From Tubulinosema ratisbonensis (lineage: Eukaryota; Microsporidia; Tubulinosematidae), in NCBI GenBank assembly GCA_004000155.1, contig RCSS01000652.1, forward strand, positions 1 to 29,407: 29,407 nt of DNA, written 5' to 3'. This document shows positions 1-8,870 of this stretch, piece by piece. The translations under genes and the position numbers were made by a program. Position 1 is the first letter of the stretch; each line of letters starts with the position of its first letter. The notes under the pieces were generated by a model, which was not told where the DNA came from, did no database searches, and saw only the letters and a list, made by a program, of their open reading frames with translations.

Positions 1-204
1 ATTTTCGCCAAACTGTAGATTTGTTATCATCACAAAACAAATTTAATTTGAATTCGTCAAAAACACCTCTTTACTCCAGAATCCATTTATCTTCAAAATA
101 TATTGTTTTACAAATTCATTTCTTTTAAGATATTAGTATTGCCAACAAGAGGTTTTTAACAGCATTTCGACATACAAACCCCAATCACCATAAATAATTA
201 CTAA

Positions 205-505
205 TTATTTTGAAACTAATAAATCATTAAATTTGTTTTTAAAAAATTCACTACATTTCACGGCATTGAACTTTGGATCCTTTTTAATCATGTCTTTCAA
301 TTCTTCCACATCATATATCTTACAGTTTTCATTTACACCTAACCCGTTTTTTGCTGAATTGTTTTCCCTGTTTTATATGAATCAACTATTTATTTTGTAG
401 TTTAATATGGCATATTACCATACTTTCTATCCTCTCATAAAATTTACTTTCAGACTTCCGCTTAACTTTTAGTTCTTTTAGTTGTTCTAGATCATGTTTT
501 CTCAT
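205..505 (-). pseudogene. unidentified decayed coding relic
   Basis: Two short reading stretches on the minus strand have coding-like, charged composition. From an ATG at 505 the first reads MRKHDLEQLKELKVKRK and runs about 39 codons to a stop. In another frame a second stretch contains VNENCKIYDVEELKDMIKK and ends at a TAA at 205-207. The lysine/glutamate-rich helical character contrasts with the surrounding AT-rich noise, so this looks like the C-terminal part of a gene broken by one frameshift. I do not recognise the family. It could belong to one of the transposons nearby or be a decayed host gene; chance open frames are also possible. Confidence 0.3.
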
Positions 506-602
506 AATTTTTTAATATTTCTAATCATATTCTGTTGAAGGGAAAAATACTAAATATTAATTAAAGCCTATATTCATTAGTTAGAAAAAGTGCTTCTGAT
601 AA

Positions 603-705
603 TGATGTGTGACCAGAACATCTAACAACCATAGAGGTAGTGTGGGTATGGTGACCTACCTCTTTATCCTTCTGGTGACCCTTTAAGGTGGCCACCAGAA
701 TCTTT
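603..705. other. GC-richer island with two adjacent hairpins
   Basis: Two inverted repeats lie next to each other: GAGGTAG (634-640) with CTACCTC (656-662), and TTCTGGTG (670-677) with CACCAGAA (693-700). Composition is far above the local GC level. It could be a small structured RNA, a transposon end or a MITE-like fragment; no tRNA, snRNA or snoRNA signature was recognised. Confidence 0.35.
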
Positions 706-905
706 ATCGTTAAAGTTATTTTTAAAATTATTTAGCAAATCAAAATTTATTTATTATTCTGTATTTAAGCTTTAATTTCCCTCCAAAAAGAAAAGAAATA
801 ATACTTTATTTTAGATAACATCTCTAGTTTGCATAACTTAAAAGGTATTTTTCACATTTTTTATCTAAATACACCTACAATAAAAAGATTTTGAATACTA
901 AAAAT

Positions 906-965
906 AGTAAAATATTGTCAATAATCAATTTTTAGAGTAAAATATTGTCAATAAGAAATTTTTAA
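906..965. repeat. 30-bp tandem duplication
   Basis: Two successive 30-bp units both begin AGTAAAATATTGTCAATA (at 906 and 936). A shortened, decayed third unit follows. No gene is associated with it. Confidence 0.8.
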
Positions 966-1379
966 AATAAAATATTTTAAAACATATTTTTCAAAAAATG
1001 TTTTGTAACACAGGAAACTATTTACAGTTTTTTTTTATTACTTGTGATTAAAAATTTTTTACGCTTCCTAAATATTATAGTTTTATTAGAAAATTAAAAT
1101 TTCAGAGAATTTTTAACTTACTAAAGTTACCTATATTAAATATAAAAAAATTAAGACTTCTTCAATATTTTCTCTTGGGTTAGATTTTAAATAAAAAATA
1201 TTAAAATTTATAAAAAAATAAATCTAATATTAAAAAATATAACAAAAAAATATTTAGTAAAATTCGTAAAATTCTAATTTTATAACAAAGAAGAGCTTTC
1301 ATCAATAAATTAAGAAAAATTTCATTCCTATTAGGCAATGAAAATGAGAGCAAGGTTTCCATTGGTTAGTCTTTTTTAT

Positions 1380-2110
1380 TAATCTTATAAAGAAGACTGT
1401 GCAATATTTGCTACTCTCAGGTGATGCAAACAAAAACACAAAAAACTAGTGGTTTTTGTGCGTTGGCCTTATACCAGGTCTTTTAGGCTGAAGAAGGCAT
1501 TCTAAGAGAATATTCTTAATGATCAAGATTAGAAACCGGTATTATTATCGAGTTTATATACTCTTGGTCTTTTGATGAATGTTCTTGCAAAAAATGCTCT
1601 TGTGAACTTGGTGTCGCACCTGAGAGTTTTTAAAATTTAAGGTCATACCCAACATGGGTATGAGCCATGAAACTTATACAAAATGACTTTGTTCGTAATG
1701 GGCATTGGGTAAAGGTTCAGATTGATAAATCTTTATTTGCTAGTAGAAAGTTTAATCAAGAAGTTTTATAAAGCTACAATGAGTTTAAAGAGCTGTTGAA
1801 TGTAATGCAGACGAGAGTGTTTTAATTTCTTTTGAAAACAGGACTAAAGTTGAATTATTTACAGTAATTCTTAAACACATTTAAGTGAGAAAAATTATTG
1901 TATCTGATTAATAAATATCATATAATAATCTTGAACTGTATTGTTATTTTTATTTTACTATTAACCACATTAAAAATTTTATTGATCTGTCCATAGGCTA
2001 CAATATACAATTAATTGAAAATGTTGGATGAGACATAAGAGAAGAAATAAAACAGAAGCAGAAAAACAATGAGATATTGCAAATTGCCACTGCATATAAT
2101 TTAATGGAAG
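1380..2110 (+). mobile_element. decayed Merlin (IS1016/ISXO2-like) DNA transposon, transposase relic
   Basis: The plus strand can be read only by changing frame and passing stops, but Merlin transposase landmarks occur in order. Around 1715 it encodes VQIDKSLFASRKFN, matching the first-aspartate block (consensus V-E/Q-I-D-E-S-x-F-x-x-R-K-x-N) with the E replaced by K. Around 1810-1900 it reads ENRTKVELFTVILKHI and then KIIVSD, the second-aspartate block. Around 1955-2010 it reads TINHIKNFID and then a decayed TG-x-x-TQ-x-IE block. The element is clearly dead. The terminal repeats were not identified, so the ends are approximate. It is more decayed than the copy at 4802-5590. Confidence 0.7.
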
Positions 2111-3199
2111 CTAAAATATAGAAAAGATGTCTTTAAGAATATAATGAGCATTAATCAATTTTCATTTATAAATTGAATTAAATATCTTTTTATTATAGTT
2201 TTTGAATATCTAATTTTTTTTTGTATTTAATTAAAATTCCAAAACTGAGGTAATAACGTAAAAACCCTCTAATTGGTTGAGGTAGTTGTTTGAAATTATC
2301 TAAATGGTATTTTCGAACAAGTGAGTGGTTTAATTTTTTACAATTTTTAGAAAGGGGTCATTAAAAATGTTATTTAGGAAATATAATCAAAATAATTTAG
2401 AAAATTTTTAGCATTAATATTTATACATATATTTGATCTATCTCAACTAATTTAATGTGAATAGTTTTATATTTCTTTAATTTTATTTATTTTTGTGGTT
2501 TAGTAAAAGCTAGAATTATTCTGCTATTCAACTTTATTTTTTAAGAGTTAGCGTTAAAGGATTCAATTTATTTAATTTTTTCACTTGGTGTTTGTTTTGT
2601 GCATAATTATTATCAAAACTCTATTTGTGTTTTCTCTCTAAAGTTTTATATACTCGTTCAGGAGTTATATTAACTATTTTTATGACGTATAGACAAATCA
2701 TTTGGTCTCTTTTTTTGACTCCATATTTCTTTACTTTTTAAACTGTTTTTTCTCTTCGAAAATAGTCAATAGTATACAAGCATGATATAACTTTGTGTTT
2801 ATCATCTTCAAAAGGCAATTTAATCTCTGTTATTGCCATTTAATGTTCACTCATAGCGTATTCTATCGATACTATTTTGTTCCATTCCAATTTTTTCTCA
2901 TACACATGGTCATTAAAACTCTACCTAAATATGTGTAAAAAACTTGTATTCCAGTATTTTTTATGGATTTTTATATATTTTAAGTTAAAAAGATCTATTC
3001 AAATTTTTATATATCACAAAGTTTTCTTTGTTTATTGACCATTAAAGTTATACATTTAGAATTTATCTTTTATACCTTTTGCTAGCATGATATCTATCTG
3101 ATGATCAAAATATTCTTTTTGTTATTTTATTGGCATAAATGTACATTTAAAAGAAATATTTAATTTGTACATTTGATATCTTCGCTTTCACCCGAAAAT
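2111..3199. other. AT-rich intergenic stretch, no supported gene
   Basis: No sustained open frame occurs. On the minus strand around 2640-2900 there are fragments with mixed amino-acid composition (for example LNCLLKMINTKLYHACILL) interrupted by many stops, which suggests another very old coding relic, but no family can be named. Confidence 0.4.
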
Positions 3200-4025
3200 G
3201 AATTCCAAATCGCTTTTTTCTAAATGATATGTAATAGCAAGTCCGTTTTTTATTATTGCTCAAGTAGTTCAGAGAATTACCGCCTTTCCTGCACTAATTA
3301 TCAAGGTAAGAAAATCAGACTCTATGTGTCGAATGTAGACTTACTATAGAATATCTATAAGTATTAAGAAGATTTAGCTAAGATAGCCAAAATAAGTGTT
3401 CAATGTTAAAACCCCATTAAATTGTTACCAAACAAGGTGAGGAGTTTTATTCTACCATTTTAGGTGTGTTTTTGTTAAACAAACCATTTGTCCTTTATTA
3501 AAGAAAGGCTACCCTTTTTTTAGTTTATTAATAGAGGTGATTTTTATTCCCGATTTCATAATTATCTTAAAATTTGAGCATATTGCTTAAGGAGATTACC
3601 ATGGTTTTGCATAACTCTCATTAGTCATAGCAACGTTCCTCAGAATAACCTAGAACTTTATGTTTAGCAAAAGTATTTCCCCAAAGCTAACCTTATCAGC
3701 TTTTAATATTTTTTTGTAAATGTCAGCTAGATAACTTTACTACACAGGATTTATACTCTATAGGCCAAATTTTGTTAAATCTACATGATGGTAGGTAAGT
3801 ATCAATTGAATTTTTGAGCGGTCTTGTGCCATATTCGATAGACTATTCATTTATCTTTTTNGGGCATATATTAAGCAAAGATTAGGTAATAAAAATCGAA
3901 ACAAATATGATTTAAAAGAAGAGATTTAACTTATTTGGGATAAAATTACTCCAGAGTTTTGTAAGAAGCTTATTTATGCATGCCCAAGAGATTGGAAGAA
4001 GTGATTAAATGGGAGGGGGGATGCT
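3200..4025 (+). mobile_element. decayed Tc1/mariner transposon, transposase relic (C-terminal half recognisable)
   Basis: The end of the region encodes, from about 3862 and with two stops, the recognisable Tc1-type C-terminus: AYIKQRLGNKNRNKYDLK, then IWDKITPEFCKKLIYACPR. This matches the family pattern N-x-x-E-N-L-W-x-x-x-K then W-x-x-I-x-x-E-x-C-x-x-L-x-x-S-M-P-R. Just upstream (about 3812-3861) LVPYSIDYSFI corresponds to the W-P-x-Y-S-P-D-L-N-P-I block with substitutions. The catalytic acidic residues cannot be placed with confidence. The N base at 3861 lies inside the conserved block. The 5' limit is a guess from expected family length. Confidence 0.7.
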
Positions 4026-4801
4026 CAATATAAATTAAAGATTATATTTAGAAAACTTCTTACATTCTTCTATAAAACACCTTAGTTACATAGTATAAAC
4101 CGCAATTTTTTCGTTAATGTTATTAAACCCCTCTCATAGATTTAAAAAAATCAAATCATTAATAAAAAAACTAAAATACCAAGAAGTCATTCTATAGATC
4201 TATTTTTATAATATCATCGTTTAAACAAGTAACGTTCTGTTTTAAGTATTATTTGCATGATATAATAAGGGTTATAAATTATTTTTCAGCTTTTTATATC
4301 AATAAAGGAATTTTCCCTGCTTTCATAAAAGGATTAAAATTCATTTATTAATGTGGTTTTTATTTAATATTTAATTTGAAAATCTTTTATTATTTTACAA
4401 TAAAATTTTTCAAACTTATATGTTCGAATTATGAAAAAGAGGAACGTAAGTTACATCTATACTTGAACATATTTTTTTCAATAATGAATCATATAACTTT
4501 CTTCTAAAAATTCAAAATTTCAAATCGGATAATATTTGGCCTTGTTGTGAAGCAAGTATGTCAATATCAAAACAGCCCATTATCACTAAAAGGGTATTAT
4601 TTTGTAAAAATAAAAGAAATTTAAAATATAAGTTAAAAGGAAACAAAATGTAATAATAAAAATGTTGTTAAAATATAAAATAAAAAAAAATAAATTATTT
4701 AAAAAAATAAATATAAATATATTTTTTATATGAATTTAATAGTAGATAAAATGAAAAAATTCAGTAAAAATTCAACAATTATAGTTTAAATTTAATTAAG
4801 T
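4026..4801. other. AT-rich intergenic stretch, no supported gene
   Basis: No open frame of note and no RNA signature. It probably represents decayed flanks and ends of the two neighbouring transposon relics. Confidence 0.5.
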
Positions 4802-5590
4802 TTAAAATAGCATTGAAAAAATTATTACTGTGATAAAATAAAAACAAAATTCCCTCAAAAAATCTTCTCTTTTTTCTGTTAAAATTTCTTTTTGATGTTT
4901 AATTTCTAATTTTAGCTCGTTGTGAAACAATTCAATTGATTGTGTGTTAATTCCAGTCTCAGAACTCACAAATTCATATTTGTGACAAACAGTAACGTGA
5001 AAAAAAGGAGTATCGAGACAAATTGGAATGGAGCTTGTGTTCATCAGTCCAAATGATGCTTTTATTGAATACTTGGCTACATATAATTGGTATTATCGTC
5101 TCTTGTTTTTATCAGGAATTATTTTTGCATAAGCCCTGGTAATATTGTCGAAACATTCGATAATACATAATGAATCAGTTTTGTTATGTGAAGGTCATCC
5201 TTGGTGGCTTTTTACTTTATAGTTTAACATAGTTTCATCAACTTGAACTATAAAATTTAGACCCATAAGTTTGTTAGAAGAAAAGACTGTTTCGGGAATA
5301 AGTGATTAAAATTTTTAAAAAATATATTTTATAGCATTTTCGCTATAGTCGAATGACAGTTTTATACTGTATAACGGTTGCTTAGTTAAATATCTTATTA
5401 TAATTCGTAAAATATCAGATAAAGACAAACTAAGATTTTCAAAAAAAGAGCCCTTTCGAATGCTCTTGTATGTTTTATATACTGTACATCGTTTTTGCAT
5501 GCACCTCCAAGCAAAACTATCGATATTTTGTTTCAACTTAAAAATCTTCAATAGCTTTTGGTTATTTGATTTAATACCGTTAGGCGTTTT
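4802..5590 (-). mobile_element. Merlin-family DNA transposon, transposase pseudogene (best preserved copy)
   Basis: Three consecutive minus-strand pieces together cover a Merlin transposase. Piece one (5551-5315) carries the zinc-finger/HTH start: FAWRCMQKRC, then SIRKGSFFENLSLSLSDI. Piece two (about 5270-5070, another frame) carries LNFIVQVDETMLNYKVKSHQG, then after a stop NKTDSLCIIECFDNITRAYA, which is the first DDE aspartate block. Piece three (5044-4802) carries VCHKYEFVSSETGINTQSIE and ends LREFCFYF, the block with H, N and the final glutamate. The damage is two frameshifts and a few stops, so it is inactive but young compared with the other Merlin remnants. Gene order, motifs and length (about 250 residues) fit the family. 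Confidence 0.85.
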
Positions 5591-5743
5591 TTAATTTTGT
5601 AATTTTAAAATTAAATCATTTTTTATTTTCTTATTTCGTTCTCAAAACATTCTAATTCTTCATTAATCCTGTAAACATCATTTCTATTTCTTCCAAAAAC
5701 ACTTTCTTCTTCTTTAAATATTTCTGTACACCCAAAATTGTGC

Positions 5744-6508
5744 TTAAGAATGTAAAATGACAGGTAAATTTATTTTTTCACACATTTCTTTACATTCCCT
5801 AACAATTACTTTTTTAATTTCATTATCAATTGCATCATAAGTTAAAATGTATGATGGATAATCAATCAGAATATTTTTAATAATCTCTGTTGCTTGGATT
5901 GATCCAATAATACCACACACTGATCCTAAAACACCAGCACTGCTACAATTTTCTCTTACTGTTTTGAATTCTGGGAATAGACAGGTGTAACAAGATTTTC
6001 CTTTGGGAAATACGTAAACTTGACCAGCAAATTTTAACACTGATCCCATAATCAAAGTTTTTCCAAATTTCTTGGCGTAAGCACTAATAACATACCTGGT
6101 ATTTAAATCATCAGTGCAATCAACCAATAAATTTGCTTCTTTTGCTATTTCTTCTATATTTTCCTCATTTACTTTTTTAGTAAAACATTTTACTTCCATT
6201 TCTGAATTTAAATTATTTATAAAATTCTTTGCACTTTCTGTTTTAAATTTGTTAATGAAATTTTCTTGGTGGATTGTTTGTCTTTGTAAGTTGTGTAATT
6301 CTACTTTGTCAAAATCAGCCAAAATAATTTTTTTTATTCCACTGGTACAAAGATAAGTGACCACTGGTGAGCCAAGACCACCTAATCCTACCACCAATAC
6401 AACTGTGTTACTAATTTTTTTATGGTTTTCTAAGCCTATTTCCTTTAAAATTATTTGTCTGGAATATCTTTGAGTCTCTGTTTCACTTAATGCTGTTGTA
6501 TATTCCAT
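5744..6508 (-). CDS. ThiF/MoeB/UBA4-type E1-like adenylyltransferase
   Basis: The product is a 254-residue E1-like protein that would adenylate the C-terminal glycine of a ubiquitin-like or sulfur-carrier protein (UBA4/MOCS3 with URM1 in eukaryotes, acting in tRNA thiolation and urmylation). Visible features: RYSRQI near residues 14-19; nucleotide-binding GLGGLG at 41-46; LADFDKVELHNLQRQ at 63-77; DCTDDLNTRY at 130-139; zinc pair CYTC at 173-176; C-x-x-AGVLG at 188-195; second cysteine pair C239/C243. The frame is open 22 codons further up to an ATG at 6574, but the ATG at 6508 is preferred: it directly precedes the conserved RYSRQ start and is preceded by an A-run/T-run typical of microsporidian starts. 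The rhodanese domain of full-length UBA4/MOCS3 is absent, and the second zinc pair is spaced CxxxC rather than CxxC. SAE- or ATG7-type E1s are less likely. Confidence 0.82.
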   Translation of the reverse strand: MEYTTALSETETQRYSRQIILKEIGLENHKKISNTVVLVVGLGGLGSPVVTYLCTSGIKKIILADFDKVELHNLQRQTIHQENFINKFKTESAKNFINNLNSEMEVKCFTKKVNEENIEEIAKEANLLVDCTDDLNTRYVISAYAKKFGKTLIMGSVLKFAGQVYVFPKGKSCYTCLFPEFKTVRENCSSAGVLGSVCGIIGSIQATEIIKNILIDYPSYILTYDAIDNEIKKVIVRECKEMCEKINLPVILHS

Positions 6509-6606
6509 AAAAAAAATTTTTTTTAAAAGAACATTAAAAATTCTTTGGGTGTTTAAATCAAAATTATTGGTCAAATAATTGTTTTTACAAAATTTTTTTA
6601 TGATTT

Positions 6607-6939
6607 CTAACCAATGTGACTGAACAGAAAAAATATCAAATTTATTTCAAAAATTATTTTGTCACTTTCCAAATATTCTAAACAAATATCCACTTCATTT
6701 TCATTTAATTTGTGTAAATGATTAATATTTTTAATAATCTCAACCAAATTAGCACCCTTATTAGAAATATCTGACCTAAACACTTTTCCCACAACCAAAT
6801 TATACCTCTTAATTATTAAAAGAGTACAATAATCATAAAAAATTTTTCTTTTTATCTCTTCATAATCCACACAACAATAATTTTTAATTTCTTCTTTTTG
6901 TTTCTTTAATTCTATTTAATTTTCTTTTTCTTTGTACAT
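6607..6939 (-). pseudogene. short gene with in-frame stop near its start; possible RPC82/RPC3-like winged-helix N-terminus
   Basis: An ATG at 6939, 15 nt after the stop of the upstream gene, opens a frame that meets a TAA at 6916-6918 and then stays open for about 100 codons to 6607. No other in-frame ATG exists, so the gene is broken, misassembled (one homopolymer error) or starts elsewhere. The body reads YCTLLIIKRYNLVVGKVF, then KGANLVEIIKNI, then EVDICLEYLESDKIIFEI. That order resembles the N-terminal winged helix of RNA polymerase III subunit RPC82/RPC3 (LLI-x-E-x-FG-x-IV-x-KV, then TL-x-EI, then V-x-x-x-L-x-x-L). The match is weak, and full RPC82 is several hundred residues long, so other winged-helix proteins are possible. 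Confidence 0.35.
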
Positions 6940-6954
6940 TAACTTGACTTGTGA

Positions 6955-7230
6955 TTAGTCTATTAATTTAACAAACTTATTCAAAACTAACAAATCTAAT
7001 TCTTCTAAACTTTTAATTCCATTTTGCCTGTAAAGCTTTTTAGCTCGCAAGAACTTAGCAGTGTCTATCTTTTTAGCCTTGCAAAATTCTCTCTCCGCAT
7101 ATCTCAAACCATCAATTATTTTTAATTCATCCGAAAATATATCAGTAATCTTGAAAATTAATCCTTGTTTTCTCAATGGTTCTATTTCTTCTTTTGTAAA
7201 ATTTCTTATAGCTTTTTGTTTTGTATGCAT
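6955..7230 (-). CDS. unidentified 91-aa helical protein
   Basis: The product is 91 residues, mostly helix-forming and basic, starting MHTKQKAIRNFTKEEIEPL. The middle carries a charged stretch (YAEREFCKAKKIDTAKFLRA) and the end is hydrophobic-alternating (LEELDLLVLNKFVKLID). I recognise no family. The start is the first ATG in the frame, with a TACC-type element a few bases upstream. It sits in a same-strand cluster: 15 nt separate its stop from the next gene's candidate ATG. The compact context and clean frame support a real gene, perhaps a small subunit of an RNA or transcription complex, but that is inference. Confidence 0.65.
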   Translation of the reverse strand: MHTKQKAIRNFTKEEIEPLRKQGLIFKITDIFSDELKIIDGLRYAEREFCKAKKIDTAKFLRAKKLYRQNGIKSLEELDLLVLNKFVKLID

Positions 7231-7754
7231 AATTGGTAAACATCATTGTTTTTATTAAGTTTTCTTGAAACATAATGGATTCAATTTTTATTGGTTTTTT
7301 ATTAGAACATAAATAAACAAGAGATTTTTCTATAATTTTTATAAGTAAATCAGTTTAAAATATCAAAGTGATTTACTTTGATATTTTTTAAAAAAATTTT
7401 TTTAATTTTTTTAACTATATTTTAATTTCAAATAAAAAACTTAAAAATCTAGATTTTGGGAAGAATTGTATTTTTAAATCTATTTAGACTGAAAAATAAT
7501 GATTTAATGCAATCATATAATCAAATAATGAATTTATTTTCTCAAAATAAATCTTTAAAATTCTTATAAAAAAATTTAAAATAAAGTAAAAATCTGTTTG
7601 TAAAAAAGTATGAAGTTTAATTAATTTAAAAAATTTGACATTCATTTGTGATAAAAATATTTTCTTAATAAACAGAAAAATTTTGAAAAATAAAAATAGT
7701 CGAATATTTTAATATTTTATTTTTTAATTTTANTTTTAATTTGAAAACATGATT
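7231..7754. other. AT-rich intergenic region between the 91-aa gene and the exosome gene
   Basis: No gene. It holds a perfect 13-bp hairpin at 7357-7387 (listed separately) and an unresolved N at 7733. It must contain the promoter of the 91-aa gene and the 3' end of the exosome gene. Confidence 0.5.
7357..7387. other. perfect 13-bp hairpin followed by a T-run
   Basis: AAAATATCAAAGT (7357-7369) and ACTTTGATATTTT (7375-7387) are exact inverted repeats separated by a 5-base loop. A T-run follows on the plus strand. On either strand it could form an RNA hairpin; its role (3' processing, a foldback element remnant or a protein-binding palindrome) is unknown. Confidence 0.7.
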
Positions 7755-8417
7755 TTATTTTTTAAATAATTCATTTTTAATGTGTGACAAATTCTTATTA
7801 ATTTCACACAAACTAATCCCTTTTTTACCTTTAAAAATAAATTCTTTTACTTCATTATCTTTAACCAGAAAAAAATAACATCCATCACTGCTTTCTTCTT
7901 CCTTTAAATTAGGATCATTTAAAAAAATACCATCAATTATTCCTATCTCATACGCAAAAGGAAAATCATACTTTTTTACTGATTCAAAGTAATTAGGAAC
8001 AAAGAAAGGTACCTTTATGTCTGATAAGATTTCTTTGATTGAATTAATAATCAATGATAAAATACTGCCATCATTTTTAATTATTTTAATCTCTAATTTT
8101 AGAGATAATTTAGTTTCTGAGAAAAAATCATTAAAATATTTTTGAATATCAAAAGGAAATTCATAATTGATTGTCAATGAAGGCTGTGATTTTATTTCTC
8201 TTTCTTTAAGTTGGCTTAAAAAGGTGTCATTTTCTAAAAAAATAACAAATATTTCTATTATGCTATTACCCTTTCTAAATTGTAAAGAATATTCATATCC
8301 TAAACAGTTTAAACCTCTTTTCTCAACTCTTCTTGACACATGAATCTGTCTGGTGTCCAATCTAAGCTCATTTCTCACCAAATTTCTTACAAAACTTTTT
8401 TCATTTTCATTTAGCAT
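7755..8417 (-). CDS. RRP42: RNase PH-fold exosome core subunit, RRP42-like
   Basis: A 220-residue protein fits an inactive RNase PH-like subunit of the nuclear/cytoplasmic RNA exosome ring, which threads RNA to RRP44/RRP6. The start MLNENEKSFVRNLVRNELRLDTR follows the RRP42 pattern (L-S-E-x-E-K-x-x-I-x-x-x-V-x-x-x-x-R-x-D-G-R), although the usual DGR is DTR. Around residues 115-140, DGSILSLIINSIKEILSDIKVPFF matches the family helix after the G-G-D/N-x-x-x-A-x-x-x-A motif. Near 160-185, GIIDGIFLNDPNLKEEESSDG matches the x-x-D-P-x-x-x-E-E segment. Family members are usually 250-300 residues, so it is shortened. RRP45 or RRP43 are alternatives. No CCC motif precedes the ATG; an ATTAATTT stretch does. 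Confidence 0.7.
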   Translation of the reverse strand: MLNENEKSFVRNLVRNELRLDTRQIHVSRRVEKRGLNCLGYEYSLQFRKGNSIIEIFVIFLENDTFLSQLKEREIKSQPSLTINYEFPFDIQKYFNDFFSETKLSLKLEIKIIKNDGSILSLIINSIKEILSDIKVPFFVPNYFESVKKYDFPFAYEIGIIDGIFLNDPNLKEEESSDGCYFFLVKDNEVKEFIFKGKKGISLCEINKNLSHIKNELFKK

Positions 8418-8449
8418 AAATTAATAAAATTTTTTTATTTTTTTTTAAT

Positions 8450-8689
8450 TTATTTTTCTTCTTTTTCTTTTGCTCTTCTATTTTGAAACCAAATGACAAT
8501 ATTTTTCTCTGGGATAAGAAACTCCTTCTCTAATATCATTTTTATCTCATAAGTAGGATATTTGTTATGCTGGAAGTACATTTCTAAAGCTTTTTTCTGG
8601 GCATAGTTTAGTTTTATTCTATTTCTTTTCGGTGGTTTGTTTTTAGAATAAGATTTTTTTATTTCTTGAGTTACGTCAATTATTTTCAT
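8450..8689 (-). CDS. minimal homeodomain transcription factor
   Basis: The 79-residue protein is almost entirely a homeodomain (about residues 20-79). Visible: basic N-terminal arm KRNRIK (21-26), helix 1 around AQKKALEMYFQ (30-40), NKYPTYEIK between helices 1 and 2, and recognition helix 3 with the invariant W67, F68, Q69, N70, R71, R72 of the W-F-x-N-x-R signature, then AKEKEEK. It should bind DNA in the nucleus as a sequence-specific regulator. It has no other domain and no extension, so partners or dimerisation are unknown. It lies 32 nt upstream of the RRP42-like gene on the same strand. The unbroken spacing between YP and the recognition helix indicates a typical (60-residue) rather than TALE (63-residue) homeodomain. 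Confidence 0.93.
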   Translation of the reverse strand: MKIIDVTQEIKKSYSKNKPPKRNRIKLNYAQKKALEMYFQHNKYPTYEIKMILEKEFLIPEKNIVIWFQNRRAKEKEEK

Positions 8690-8870
8690 GAATATTCAAA
8701 AATTTTTTTCTTTTATGTTTTGTGTAATTTGCTTCTTTTTGTTAAAAAAGGATGTTTTTTCCTTCCTTTTTTTCTTTTTAAATTTAATTTGTTAATTTTT
8801 AGTTCTTTTTTGGAAGATTCTTTTTTGAATTTTGATTTGTCATTAAAATTAAAAANAATAACATTTTAAT

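Larger units (their letters stand above)
506..1379. other. AT-rich intergenic stretch with one GC-richer structured island
   Basis: I see no gene here. The stretch holds a GC-richer island at about 603-705 with two hairpins and a 30-bp tandem duplication at 906-965, both listed separately. The rest is A/T homopolymer-rich sequence without sustained open frames. Confidence 0.5.

Noticed and set aside
6114..6356. 80-codon plus-strand frame inside the ThiF-type gene
   Set aside because: Antisense shadow of the clear minus-strand ThiF domain.
8666..8869. 67-codon plus-strand frame opposite the homeodomain gene's upstream gap
   Set aside because: Phe-rich low-complexity frame reading through T-runs; the real genes are on the minus strand.
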